From contig CM050453.2 of assembly GCA_027563935.2 (NCBI GenBank), positions 11,798,001-11,862,000 of the forward strand: a stretch of 64,000 nucleotides of DNA, in the 5' to 3' direction. Positions 42,695 to 53,962 of the stretch are shown in pieces. Position numbers and translations under genes: made by a program. Source of the DNA: Costus lasius. Its lineage: Eukaryota; Streptophyta; Magnoliopsida; Zingiberales; Costaceae. The stretch's first letter is position 1. Each line of letters opens with the position of its first letter. The notes beneath the pieces are model-generated. The model was not told the origin of the DNA. It was given only the letters and a program-made list of their open reading frames with translations, and did not search any database.

Positions 42695-44005
42695 TGATGC
42701 GATGCATTTATGCTTGGTATTTTCATATACTATGAAGCATTTTTTCTGTTAAATCATCGCTTTTGCATCATCATTTTTACTTAAATTCTTCCATATGCGC
42801 GGAATCTACACAAGATCTGGTGTTATCTAACTTTTCAGGAAATTCTGAAGAAACTGAAGTTTTCACAGCCGGGTTGAGAAGATTTTCCCAACCTGGGAAA
42901 AGTTCCGCCTGTCACGAAAATTTGCTCGACTCTAACTCGGTGGGCTCCAAATCTTAGGGGTACTTTGGTAAATGTTAATCGCGACTATAGGGGGATAAAA
43001 GGGAAGCTTTGAGACCTTAATCAAGGATGAAACCCTAATCAAGAGAAGGGAGAAACGGCTGTGGACGTGACCTGGGCGGCTGGAGAAGACAAAACACGAT
43101 TTCAAGGAAAAGAGGAGCCCTTGGAAGCCCCTAGCAAAGATTTCTTCATCTACTCAGAAAGGGGAGTCAAGATATCTCTTAATCCTTCATTTTCATTGTT
43201 GCTTCTACCCTCCAAATGGATTTCTTGAGTGTGAGCTTGTTGTCGAATATTCATGACGTCTCTAAGATGATTGTAGCTTAAAATACTATCGGGGTTAGGG
43301 CTTAGCCCTATGCCTAAAACACATTCATGAAGTAGTTTATTATTTTGACATGTTGGTTTGATTTAGTTGACCTAGCATATGTGTTTGTCATTTCCTTACA
43401 ACTCTTATTGCATATTATTGATCTCCGATATAGAGAGAAAAAGCGATAGCCCAATCTCGATATTGGTGTTTGTATGTTTTGGACGTTGGGAGAAAAAGCG
43501 ACAGCCCAATCCCGACGTCGGATCTCGTATGCTTGGGCGCGTGAAGAAGAGCACGAAAGTAGCTCTTCTCCCACGTGAGAGAACAACTATCCATCCCTCG
43601 CCCCATGGGCCTATGTAAATTTACAAGCCACGAAAGTAGGAGGTAGATTTGCATAAGCACCGAACCGTGCTGCTGAAAGGGGGCGGTTTGTACCATTTGA
43701 TGGATCTCTTCAACTTATCAAACTTTGCATATCATGTAGTTACTACTTTCATTCGCGGATTGGCATAGCGGTGAAGTCCGATGCCCCGATATTCTCCTAT
43801 AATAGAAATCCGATCGTTTATTTGTCCGCTTGCTACTTTCCTTGCTTAGCATTTACTTATTAATTGTTAGTTATTTCGATCGCTTTAAATCAACCCTTGA
43901 TTTGTCTAGACTGCGACTCAAGGATTTACCGGTACTTGACAAATTGGTCTCTGTGGACGATATAATTTACTACTTCGATTAGACCGTACACTTGCGGGCT
44001 CATCA
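42695..44005 (+). repeat. Athila 5' LTR
   Basis: 1311 bp, TGATGCGATGC to GGGCTCATCA. The only 5' LTR of this element in the window. A TTTTCCCAACCTGGGAAAAG motif near 42883 is shared with the internal repeat array. Confidence 0.95.
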
Positions 44006-44011
44006 AGTTTT

Positions 44012-44029
44012 TGGCGCCGTTGTCGGGGA
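44012..44029 (+). other. Athila primer-binding site (tRNA-Asp)
   Basis: TGGCGCCGTTGTCGGGGA lies six bases after the 5' LTR. It matches the complement of the 3' end of plant tRNA-Asp with one difference, the usual primer of Athila-type elements. Confidence 0.9.
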
Positions 44030-44192
44030 CCAATTTCGCCATTATCGATTAAATCTGATAAATTCGCGGGATTAGAAAAAAAAAAGAAAAGAAAGAAAAA
44101 AAGAGAAGGACTTGTGCATGCGCAGAACACTTGCTCTCTATTTTGATCCATCTTACTGTTGAAAATTTGATAATCTATCTTGAAGCTTGTGC

Positions 44193-45755
44193 ATGCGCAG
44201 GACTTTGCGGAGTGAACATTTGATCGACGAGGATCCGGAGATCGAAAAAACATTCCGACTCCGACGCAAGCAAGCTCGAGCTAAAGCAAAAGAGAAGCAG
44301 AATTCAACAGAAATGGACCAAAACCGCTCACTTCGAGATTTTGCATCTCCCTCCGTGCAGGGACTTCATTCGAGTATTGCCCGTCCGGCTATCGAAGCTA
44401 ACAACTTCGAAATAAAGCCGGCATTCCTTGCCATGCTACAGAAGGAACAATTCGGGGGAATGCCAAATGAAGATCCTGCATTCCACCTCTCAATGTTTAT
44501 AGAATACTGTGATACGTTCAAAATGGGAGGGATATCCATCGATGCTCTGAGATTGAGACTCTTCCCCTTTACCCTAAAGGATCGAGCACGTGCATGGCTT
44601 CAGTCACTGCCGAATGGAGCGATCACCACATGGGAAGGGCTATCACACTCATTCCTCACCAAGTACTTCCCACCGAGCAAGACAGCTCAATTAAGAGGGC
44701 AGATCACTGGATTTAAGCAAAGGGACGACGAATCATTATATGAAGCGTGGGATCGTTTCAAGGAGCTTCAACGGATTTGTCCACACCACGGCCTCGAAAA
44801 GTGCTTATTAGTTTCTTCCTTTTACAATGCTTTAAATTTTAACACTCGAATGACTGTGGATGCAGCATCAGGTGGAGCCTTCATGAACAAACGTGTTGAA
44901 GATGCTCTAGAACTACTGGAGGATATGGCACTTAACCATCATCAATGGACAAGTGAAAGAAGCATCCATACAAGGGTCACTGGTAAGACTGATATCGATA
45001 CCATGGATTCTTTGGCGAAGAAGGTAGACTCTTTATCTCAAGAGTTAAATGCATTACGTTCAAATGCTTTTTCATCATCTTCTCAATCTTCTCAATTGTA
45101 TCAAGTTAATGCACTTGCCTGTGAGATATGTGGTTGTACAGGTCATAAATCATATGAGTGTCAATTTGTATGTCTCACCCAAAATCAACCTGAAGAGGCT
45201 ATCAATGCAGTGAATCAATTCAACCAAAGGCCTCAAAATAACCCGTATTCAAGCACGTACAACCCGGGATGGAGAAACCACCCCAACTTCTCCTACCGGA
45301 CAAATCAACCCCAGATTTCCCAGCCCTATTTTCAACCACAGGCTTCTCAACCGGTCCCTCAAGCAATTTACCACCAACCACCAGGTTTTCAGCAAAAACC
45401 ATACCCCCAACCCCAGAAATCGAATTTGGAGGCTATGCTAGAGAGTTTGGCTATTGCGCAGTCGAAACAAAATGAGATCATCAATCAAATGAATTCCAAG
45501 ATGGATGCCTTAGCAGCTCACAACAAAATGCTGGAAACCCAGATTGCCCAGCAAGCTACCGCCTCATTCCGACCTCAAGGACAACTGCCCGATCAACCAG
45601 AAGAGAACCCACGTGAGCACTGTAACGCTGTGTCCACACGCAGTGGCAACCAGTTGGTTGAGCCGGAAATGGACAAAAATCATGGAGATGGACAACAAGG
45701 TGGAAATGAAAGAGACCAAACACCGTTGGAAGAGTCTGATCGCACACATGATTAG
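44193..45755 (+). CDS. Athila Gag
   Basis: This encodes the capsid/nucleocapsid precursor that forms particles around element RNA. The frame can be read from a TTG at 44187, but the first ATG is 44193, giving 520 residues. A repeated CTTGTGCATGCGCAG (44111-44125 and 44186-44200) lies at the start. The retrotransposon gag domain spans about residues 90-220 (AWLQSLPNGAITTWEGL and YFPPSKTAQLRGQI motifs). A CX2CX4HX4C zinc knuckle lies near residues 310-323. A proline/glutamine-rich stretch (about 340-410) is followed by a helical segment. The frame ends at TAG (45753-45755), but the same frame is open beyond it into protease, so the stop is either a mutation or a readthrough site. Confidence 0.93.
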   Translation: MRRTLRSEHLIDEDPEIEKTFRLRRKQARAKAKEKQNSTEMDQNRSLRDFASPSVQGLHSSIARPAIEANNFEIKPAFLAMLQKEQFGGMPNEDPAFHLSMFIEYCDTFKMGGISIDALRLRLFPFTLKDRARAWLQSLPNGAITTWEGLSHSFLTKYFPPSKTAQLRGQITGFKQRDDESLYEAWDRFKELQRICPHHGLEKCLLVSSFYNALNFNTRMTVDAASGGAFMNKRVEDALELLEDMALNHHQWTSERSIHTRVTGKTDIDTMDSLAKKVDSLSQELNALRSNAFSSSSQSSQLYQVNALACEICGCTGHKSYECQFVCLTQNQPEEAINAVNQFNQRPQNNPYSSTYNPGWRNHPNFSYRTNQPQISQPYFQPQASQPVPQAIYHQPPGFQQKPYPQPQKSNLEAMLESLAIAQSKQNEIINQMNSKMDALAAHNKMLETQIAQQATASFRPQGQLPDQPEENPREHCNAVSTRSGNQLVEPEMDKNHGDGQQGGNERDQTPLEESDRTHD

Positions 45756-46555
45756 CAGCCCGTTTACATTCCACCACCACCATATGTTCCACCTGTACCG
45801 TTTCCTCAACGCTTGGCGAAAGCCAAATTGGACAAACAATTTGGAAAATTCCTTGAGGTACTAAAAAAATTATACATCAATATTCCTTTTACTGATGCAT
45901 TATCGCAGATGCCGACCTACGCAAAATTCCTCAAGGACATCCTCTCCAATAAGAGAAGGATTGATGAACAAGGAACGGTGGCGCTAACCGAGGAGTGTAG
46001 TGCAATCATTCAAAATAAGCTTCCCCCGAAGCTTAAGGATCCCGGGAGCTTTTCCATACCGTGCTCCGTTGGTGCCATGACTTTTGACCGTGCCTTGTGC
46101 GACTTGGGCGCAAGCGTCAGCCTAATGCCCTACTCCATATTTGAGAAGCTAGAACTTGGAGAACTCAAACCGACTACAATCTCACTTCAACTCGCCGATC
46201 GCTCGGTAAGATATCCGGTGGGCATATTGGAAGATGTGCCCATTCGAGTGGGTAAGTTTTTTGTTCCTGCTGATTTTGTAGTTTTAGAAATGGAGGAGGA
46301 TCACCGTCTCCCAATAATTTTAGGGAGACCGTTTTTAGCCACTGCAGGCGCGATCATTGATGTGAAAAATGGGCGACTTACTTTGAAGATAGGTGAGGAA
46401 ACCATCGAGTTTGATCTTTCAGAAAGTTTAAAGAAACCTTGTCTTGCAGGTTCATGCTGCAGTGTCGATGTGTTGGAAACCATACCGGACGGCTCCGATG
46501 TGGTACGAAGTCGAGAAGACTCGCTTGAGAGGTGCCTGCTCAATGAAGAAGATAC
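45756..46555 (+). CDS. Athila protease region (in frame with gag, cut by copia)
   Basis: This frame continues directly after the gag TAG with a proline-rich linker and a KLDKQFGKFLEVLKKL stretch typical of Athila Pol N-termini. The aspartic protease follows: catalytic ALCDLGASVSLMP near 46092-46130, and the ILGRPFL flap-region motif near 46318. The enzyme would cut the polyprotein into Gag and Pol products. It is interrupted at 46555 by the copia LTR; a further nine codons read into the LTR before a stop. The frame resumes at 55652 in phase, so the element was an open reading frame up to pol when copia inserted. No independent start codon is visible. Confidence 0.9.
46551..46555 (+). other. 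Copia target-site duplication GATAC (left side)
   Basis: Matches GATAC at 55647-55651 on the far side of the copia element, and 4191-4195 in the other arm. Confidence 0.95.
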
Positions 46556-48239
46556 TGAAAGTCCCCTAAGAGACGGGGAGTGAAACCCTAATAGGCGCAT
46601 ATGGAGGTTTTCATGCAGCGGAAGGGGTTTCTAGGGATCGAATGCATGATATATGATCAACTTTAAAATCAATTGCATAGAATGGTAGCGACTCATACCA
46701 TGGCCATCGCTTGGATGGTGTCTAGGAAGAAGAGAGAACGATGGGGTTCTCCTCCAAAGCGCCACACACAAGATGATCGATGACTTGCTCCTTGGACGCT
46801 CCTTGTGTTAGCAAGGTTCTCCAAGTGACCTTGTCGTGTGAGAAGGGATGAAGAAGATGAGATCCACTGCTTGGCGATTCTTCCTTGTCGTCAAAGCCTC
46901 TTCCACGAGAATGCCCCAAAAAAAAAACACGAGAAGAGAGGGGCGACAACAATAGGAGTGAAGAGGTGAGGCGTGGTCACGTATGTGATCATGCTTTCTA
47001 AAAATAGAAAGCCACTCCTCAACATGCGATCAAGGGTTTTTCCCAATCGCATATTTCTCTTAACTTGAACCGTGCGCTCACATGATGAGCTGGTTCAATT
47101 TTGTTTGGTTCAAAGACCAATTAACCCAAGCTATTAGTCCAGATCACATTAAACCCTAAGGTTCTTGATCTGACCGTTGATCTCTTGATGCTCCTGATCT
47201 CACCGATCTAGCATCCATTCTCTCAATCGAAGCTTACCGATCTCAAGCCCTAATCAATCAAACATGATCAGACCAGATCTCACTCACAATCAGAGATTAA
47301 ATCCCTTTAAACTGAACCTAAACAATTCAGTCCACACGATCTGACTTAAGTAAGCCATATCATCAAATTGTGCGACCCTAAGGATTTCCTTTAAATGTCG
47401 GTAACGATAACTTACGTCATCACGATCAGTGAGGGGTATCTAGCAACACATCACTGTCTCCCGATATAAAAGAAAGAGTCTTCCAAGACTACACCCAAAC
47501 CACAGCACAAGTGTGAATCCACTTCACCAGGCATACATGATTCCTTTTCCACTGGATGTTCTTATTGGACAAGCGTGTCAAGCCTGTAGCTCCAATATGA
47601 TGAGCATGATTAGATCAGATGAACATAGTCACCTGGGTATGGCCATACACTTTCTCAATCATCTCATCCAGGGGGGCCCCTTTAGAACATCACACTCCAA
47701 ACAAGGAGACGGCAATCCTATATCTATCACTAGCGCCCTAACATGACTCAAGTTCACCATCCAAGATAGTCTATAACCATTATGTTTCAAATGATATTGA
47801 ACTACCTCAAAACAATGACAATCATCATTTAGAAACACAAGTGATTTCAAGTCAGAGGACATGTGCCACTTGTTGCAAACAAGGATTATTCACATTGTGA
47901 CAAGCAATTGAATATCCTAGTAGGGTCTGTCCAGTACATCCAATGTACCCATGAGTCTACATCTTATTCCATGCTCGAAGCATCCTATAAGATTAGAACA
48001 CATATTAGTCTCAATCATATCAAGGCTGTCTCATGTTCACCAAGATATATCGACTAAGGACAAAAGTACATGTCAGCCTAGCTGAACAGCTTTGAGACAT
48101 TATTCAGAAGCACATGTATTGCAGCAGACAATGTAACAAACTGAATAACAACCATTGCTTTTATAAACAAAAGAGTTTATACATGATACTGATAGTATCC
48201 CAAGGCCTCAAACATTAGCCTTAAGGGCATACCCCAACA
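46556..48239 (-). repeat. Copia 3' LTR
   Basis: 1684 bp, TG...CA on the minus strand. It differs from the 5' LTR (53963-55646) at five positions, near 46808, 47385, 47547, 48152 and 48158. Confidence 0.96.
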
Positions 48240-48250
48240 ATCTCCCACTT
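48240..48250 (-). other. Copia polypurine tract
   Basis: On the minus strand AAGTGGGAGAT directly precedes the 3' LTR start TGTTGGGG, the usual plus-strand priming site. Confidence 0.88.
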
Positions 48251-48259
48251 GCACTTAAT

Positions 48260-48502
48260 CTAATGGTTGAGAAATCTCAAACCCATATTATTACAGTGCT
48301 TCTCATGCTTCTGCTGCGCCAGAGGCTTTGTAAGCGGGTCAGCCAGATTGTCATCTGTATGAACCTTGCAGACTTTGATCTCGCCACGATCAATGATCTC
48401 CCGGATCAAGTGAAACCGTCTCTGTATGTGTTTGGACTTCTGGTGCGACCGTGGTTCCTTTGCTTGTGCGATTGCTCCAGTGTTATCACAGAAGATAACC
48501 AA
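48260..48502 (-). pseudogene. Copia RNase H C-terminal part (frameshifted off)
   Basis: This frame overlaps the end of the main copia frame and carries the expected last part of the polyprotein, including FCDNTGAIAQAKEPRSHQKS and the DNLADPLTKPL motif usual at the end of copia Pol. It lies in a different frame from the preceding RNase H sequence, so it would not be made as part of the polyprotein. It ends at a stop just before the polypurine tract. Confidence 0.9.
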
Positions 48503-51500
48503 AGGATCTGCACTCGAAGGAACAACACCAAGAACTTACGAATCCATACTGCCTCCTTAGATGCTTCTGAGGCTGCAACATACTCGGCTTCTGTTGTGGA
48601 ATCAGCAACGATAGACTGTTTGAAACTTTTCCACACCACTACTCCTCCATTCAAGCTAAAAACATAGCCTGATTGCGATCGGAAATCATCCTGGTCAGAT
48701 TGGAACGAAGCGTCAGTATATCCTTCAATACTGAGTTCTTCCTGACCTCCATATATCAAGAACATATCTTTGGTCCTCCGCAGATATTTCAAGATGTTCT
48801 TGACTGCAATCCAGTGTGCCTGACCTGGATTACTTTGGAATCGACTGGTCACGCTTAACCCGTAAGTGACGTCTGGGCGAGTACACAACATCGCATACAT
48901 AATGGACCCAATAGCCGAAGCATAAGGCGTATTGTCCATTTCATCTTTCTCAGTCTGTGTTTGAGGACACTGACTCTTTGAAAGATTCAGACCATGTCTG
49001 ACTGGAAGATATCCTCTTTTAGAATTCTCTAAATGGAATCTCTCCAGGACTTTATCGATGTAAGTACTCTGGCACAGCCCGAGAAGCCTCTTAGATCTAT
49101 CTCTGTAGATCTTCACACCTAACACATAGGCTGCTTCTCCTAGATCTTTCATCTGGAAACATTTTCTTAACCATGCTTTAACAGCATGCAGTTCAGGAAT
49201 ATCGTTTCCAATGATTAAGATATCATCGACGTAGAGGACTAGGAAAGTAATTACGCTCCCACTAAACCTCTTATATACACACGGGTCATCTTCATTCTTG
49301 ATGAAACCAAATTCACTGATTGATTCATCAAAACGAATATTCCAGCTTCTTGATGCTTGTTTAAGTCCATAAATGGACTTCTTTAACTTGCATATTTTAT
49401 GACGATCTGATGGATTTGTGAAACCTTCAGGTTGTGTCATATACACATCCTCCTGCAAATTTCCATTAAGGAAAGCAGTCTTCACATCCATTTGCCAGAT
49501 CTCATAATCATAATATGCAGCTATCGCGAGAAGAATCCGAATAGACTTAAACATGGCTACAGGAGAGAAAGTTTCATCATAATCTATCCCGTAGATTTGT
49601 TTGAAACCTTTCGCAACTAGCCTGCCTTTATAGGTAACCACGTTACCATCCATGTCAATCTTCTTCTTGAAGATCCATTTACAGCCTATAGGGATAACTC
49701 CCGGAGGCGGATCAACCAAATCCCAAACTTGGTTATCTGACATGGAGTCCATCTCGGCTCGCATAGCTTCAAGCCATCTAGCTGAGTCCGGTCCACTGAC
49801 CGCATCCGCATAAGTAAGGGGTTCATCATTATCAATGATGTAGACTCCGTCATAGCGCTCAGGCTGTCGACGGATCCTTCCCGATCTTCGCGGTTCCCGT
49901 GATATCTGAGCCTCAGGTTGTTCAGTAACCTGTTCTACCGGCTCAGGCTCATCCAACTGTGCTTGACTACTTTGTCCTTCCTCTGGATTCTCATCCAGCT
50001 TTATTTCTCTCCCACTGGCCTCTTGCAGAAGAAACTCCTTCTCAAGAAAAATGGCCGTCCGAGCAACAAATACCTTGTTCTCTTTGGGATCGTAGAAATA
50101 ATAACCCTTAGTTTCCTTAGGGTAACCGACAAAGATACATTTCTCAGATCTGCTCTCTAGTTTCCCAGAGGCGAGGTTTTTAACATAAGCCTCGCAACCC
50201 CAGATCTTAATAAATGTCAAGCTAGGCTGTTTCCCATACCATAATTCATATGGAGTCTTTGAAATTGCCTTGGATGGCACTCGGTTTAGTACCTTTGCAG
50301 CTGTCTCCAGTGCAAATCCCCAAAAGGAGTAAGGTAGAGTAGCCTGACTCATCATAGAACGAACCATATCCAGTAAGGTTCTGTTCCTCCTTTCGGATAC
50401 ACCATTCCATTGCGGTGTTCCTGGCAGAGTGAGCTGTGAGATAATCCCACACTCCTTTAGATAGTCAGTAAACTCATGACTTAGGTATTCTCCACCTCGA
50501 TCAGAACGAAGTGCCTTGATATTTCGGCCTAGCTGATTTTGTACTTCATTCTTGAACTCTTTGAACTTGTCAAAAGATTCACTCTTATGTCTCATTAAAT
50601 AGACATACCCATATCTACTGAAACCATCAGTAAAGGTAATGAAGTATTGATAGCCACCCCTGGCATGTTTACTAAATGGCCCACACACATCACTGTGTAT
50701 AAGGTCAAGTAAACCTGAAGCCCTTTGACCTTTGTTAAGAAAAGGAGACTTCGTCATTTTGCCCATTAAACAAGCTTTGCATGTATCAATCTCCTCATAG
50801 GAGAATGATCCCAGCAGTCCATGATCATGCAACCGCTTAATGCGCTTCTTGTTAATATGGCCTAAACGACTATGCCATAGCAAGGTGCTGTCATCAGCAT
50901 ACTTGGCTTTCTTATTATCAATGTTTTGTATAGAACATTCCATGTCCAACATGAATAACCCATTGCTAATTGATCCAGTAGCATAAACAATATTATCTAA
51001 AGATAAAACACACTTTGAAATTTTGCATTCAAAGGAAAACCCTTTCCTGACAAGAGCAGGAATAGAGATAATATTTTTGGTAATGCTAGGAACAAAATAA
51101 CAATTGTTCAGTTCTAATACAAGTCCAGATGGTAATGAGATGTAATATTCTCCTACAGCAATAGCAGCAACCCGTGCCCCGTTTCCAACTCGTAGGTCCA
51201 CCTCATGCTGTCCCACCTGTCTTCTTCTCTTGAGTTCCTGTACATTTGAACAAATGTGAACTCCACATGCAGTGTCTAACACCCATGAAATAGAAGAAGA
51301 AAACATGACCTCAGTCACATATATACCTGAGCCAGAAGCGATGCTTCCCTTCTTGTCTCCTTGGAGCGCTTTACAGTCCTTTTTCCAGTGACCCAGCTGG
51401 CCACAGTGGAAACATCTGTACTCCTTCGACCGCTTAACCTTTTGTTTCAGCGCCTTGTTGTAGTTCTTGACTGGGGCTTTGCCCTTCTTCCCCTTCTTCT

Positions 51501-52131
51501 TGTTCCTAGAAGGAACCATTAAGACAGAGGTTGAAGGCTTTCCCTTCAGAGTCTCCTCAGTAGTCAAGAGCATATTCAGCAATTCTGCCGGAGTACAGTC
51601 GATTTTGTTCATATTAAAGTTAATGATGAACGCATCGAAAGAGGGCGGGAGAGACTGCAGAATAATATCTACAGCAAGCTCCTGATTGATGGTATGTCCC
51701 AGTTTCTCTAGAGCCTCCTTGTGCCCAATCATCTTGAGCACGTGAGCTCCCACTGGACTCCCTTCAGCTAGTTTGCTCTGAAAGAACAGCTTGGTCAAGT
51801 TATAGCGCTCAGTCCTCGCCTGTGCAGCATACAGCATCTTGAGGTTTGCTATAATTTCTATAGCAGACATATCCTCATGCTGACGCTGCAGCGGTGGCGT
51901 CATAGACGCTAGCATCAGGCAAGCGACATCAATGCTATCATTGACATGCTTTTCATAGGCTTCCCGAACCGCCCTTGCGGCGTTCGGAGCGGGTTGAGGC
52001 GGTATCGCCGTCTCGAGGACATACAGTTTCCTCTCTGCCTTAAGAACAATCTTAAGGTGTCCGTACCAGTCTAAGAAGTTTGGCCCAGCAAACTTCTCCC
52101 TTTCCAGTAGGGATCGCACATTGAAGTTCAT
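48406..52131 (-). CDS. Ty1/copia Gag-Pol polyprotein, frameshifted near C-terminus
   Basis: 1241 codons from ATG at 52131. Order of domains: Gag (about 1-235), zinc knuckle CFHCGQLGHWKKDC (240-253), protease with WVLDTACGVHI (283-293; the usual D-S/T-G is D-T-A here), pre-integrase and integrase HHCC (LLWHSRLGH at 417 to CKACL at 451), catalytic D-D-E (HSDVCGPF near 479, RSDRGGEY near 542, NGVSERRNRT near 576), reverse transcriptase (about 795-1040, with LVLYVDDILIIGND near 964-977) and RNase H (YTDASFQSD near 1138, TEAEYVAASEA near 1180). The copia order, integrase before reverse transcriptase, is clear. Around 48505-48530 the frame shifts and ends in unrelated residues; the true RNase H end is in frame 48260-48502. 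The protease change and frameshift suggest it is inactive now. Confidence 0.95.
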   Translation of the reverse strand: MNFNVRSLLEREKFAGPNFLDWYGHLKIVLKAERKLYVLETAIPPQPAPNAARAVREAYEKHVNDSIDVACLMLASMTPPLQRQHEDMSAIEIIANLKMLYAAQARTERYNLTKLFFQSKLAEGSPVGAHVLKMIGHKEALEKLGHTINQELAVDIILQSLPPSFDAFIINFNMNKIDCTPAELLNMLLTTEETLKGKPSTSVLMVPSRNKKKGKKGKAPVKNYNKALKQKVKRSKEYRCFHCGQLGHWKKDCKALQGDKKGSIASGSGIYVTEVMFSSSISWVLDTACGVHICSNVQELKRRRQVGQHEVDLRVGNGARVAAIAVGEYYISLPSGLVLELNNCYFVPSITKNIISIPALVRKGFSFECKISKCVLSLDNIVYATGSISNGLFMLDMECSIQNIDNKKAKYADDSTLLWHSRLGHINKKRIKRLHDHGLLGSFSYEEIDTCKACLMGKMTKSPFLNKGQRASGLLDLIHSDVCGPFSKHARGGYQYFITFTDGFSRYGYVYLMRHKSESFDKFKEFKNEVQNQLGRNIKALRSDRGGEYLSHEFTDYLKECGIISQLTLPGTPQWNGVSERRNRTLLDMVRSMMSQATLPYSFWGFALETAAKVLNRVPSKAISKTPYELWYGKQPSLTFIKIWGCEAYVKNLASGKLESRSEKCIFVGYPKETKGYYFYDPKENKVFVARTAIFLEKEFLLQEASGREIKLDENPEEGQSSQAQLDEPEPVEQVTEQPEAQISREPRRSGRIRRQPERYDGVYIIDNDEPLTYADAVSGPDSARWLEAMRAEMDSMSDNQVWDLVDPPPGVIPIGCKWIFKKKIDMDGNVVTYKGRLVAKGFKQIYGIDYDETFSPVAMFKSIRILLAIAAYYDYEIWQMDVKTAFLNGNLQEDVYMTQPEGFTNPSDRHKICKLKKSIYGLKQASRSWNIRFDESISEFGFIKNEDDPCVYKRFSGSVITFLVLYVDDILIIGNDIPELHAVKAWLRKCFQMKDLGEAAYVLGVKIYRDRSKRLLGLCQSTYIDKVLERFHLENSKRGYLPVRHGLNLSKSQCPQTQTEKDEMDNTPYASAIGSIMYAMLCTRPDVTYGLSVTSRFQSNPGQAHWIAVKNILKYLRRTKDMFLIYGGQEELSIEGYTDASFQSDQDDFRSQSGYVFSLNGGVVVWKSFKQSIVADSTTEAEYVAASEASKEAVWIRKFLVLFLRVQILWLSSVITLEQSHKQRNHGRTRSPNTYRDGFT

Positions 52132-53948
52132 GGTGTTCGTTGCTGCAGGAATCTACAACAATGCAAGAACAGCAAGGTCAGTATCAATGTATAGAATCAA
52201 TCCAGGACTTAAGAAAGATTCTTTTTCTCACTATTTTATCTGACTGAAAAATCTATTAAAACAGTCCGAAAGAGTAACACTCTTTTAGTGAGATGGGATC
52301 CAGATTTCATACTTGGTCTCCGCGTCCCGCTCAGGCGAGATAAGATGCACAGAGAGTACAAGCACTAATTTCTGGTAGGCAGTCCCTGCCAATCGCCAAC
52401 CCGTGCGATTCCCCTTCATCTGGGCAATCCAGCAGACTGTGCCAACTGAGTTGGTACAACACAGTCTCTGATCCCACAGATGGCTGCCTCCATATAGCTA
52501 ACATATGCCCCATATGTAGCCTACATGGTCAAGCGAACCTGACCTACTCCCTGGACCACCACGTGCTATGCTGAGCAACGAGAAGCGATAAATCCCTTCT
52601 CTGTAACACGCAGGTGTAATCACACACCGTCTGAAGATAGATGGGCGTGCCCACTGAGTGGGTACAACACGGCCCCAACGATAGTCAGAACAGTGAGGTT
52701 TCGCGTCAGAAGGCTTTACGTGCTTGATATTTAACGTTGGATTTTAACGGTCTTTTATCTTCTCAACTATCATGCAATTCCTATGGTGATAGCAGAAGAT
52801 AAATAAATCATGCAATTCTAATTATATAAACAATAAATAGAAAGCATGCTGATCTTATGTGGTAAAAGCCCATTAAGCCTAAGTAAGACCTTAACCTAAT
52901 TTAAGTCTTCACTTGCTTTTCTTCATGGGGCTTTTGCTTCTCATCTGGCCCAACCTAGGGCCCAAGCGCCAACTGCAGCTCAGGTGCGCCCACCAGGGAA
53001 AATGCGCCTGTCCTAGGGTCGAACCCTAGACCTCCCGTCTGGTCAAGCCACTGCTGCATGCGCCTCTGCCAAGTGTGCTCTGTGCTCTTGTCTGATTAAA
53101 ATACAATTTAATCTATCTAGACAAGATTGACTCGCAGGTCAATTACAGTTTATAAATTAAATAAAATGTGATGCGCAGATCACAATAAAAATTAATTTAC
53201 AAATTTTAACCAGGCTCGCAGGCCCCAGCACAGCACACATTAAACACGGGCAGCCCACATAAGATTAAATAAACAAGCAAATGGCATCAATCATCATGTG
53301 ATCCAATCAAGAAATTAAATTTTTGAAAAACCCCATTGGCATCAATTTTAATTTCCTTATACGCCCTACTACCTTACAACGGTCCATTACTAGGGATCCA
53401 CTCATCAGTCCTAGTCAGATCCACTGCCCTTACATGCACCAAGTCCTAACTGACTTGAGTCGACCCAGTGGTCAACTATGCATGCGCCATGGGCTGAACA
53501 ACCTACATGAGTTTTGGCAAGCGGGTGTGACCCCGGGCCTAACTCATGTGTGTTCACTGGTTGTCTCAACCAGACCTCGCTACACGCCTTTGATGCAGTC
53601 GACCTATAGCCACCTTATGCTTGCGCATAGGTGCCATCTGGTCGACCCATCTAGGCTGTCAGATGGTCTGATCAGACTAGTTGGATCTTAACTAGAGATG
53701 ACTTCAACCCTACTAACCCGTCTAAGGACTTATAGCAGGCGGCACTTAGATCTAAGGTGAGTCGCGCAAGTAAAGAAGTTTTTGAGAAAAACTAAATGGA
53801 TGCGCCAACCAGATACATGCGCTAATGATAAAAATCATACATCATGTTGTTTTCGCATGAATAACTTTCGCATGTAGTTTAGATCTAAGGTGTTGCGCAA
53901 ACATGGATCACTAAAGTTAAGCAATCATACAAACATGCATATAACTTT
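52132..53948 (-). other. Copia leader (copy 2)
   Basis: Untranslated leader equal to 677-2492 with one extra base near 53659 and a few substitutions. No gene seen. Confidence 0.6.
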
Positions 53949-53960
53949 GCTCTGATACCA
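53949..53960 (-). other. Copia primer-binding site (copy 2)
   Basis: TGGTATCAGAGC on the minus strand, complementary to initiator tRNA-Met, two bases inside the 5' LTR. Confidence 0.95.
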
Positions 53961-53962
53961 AT

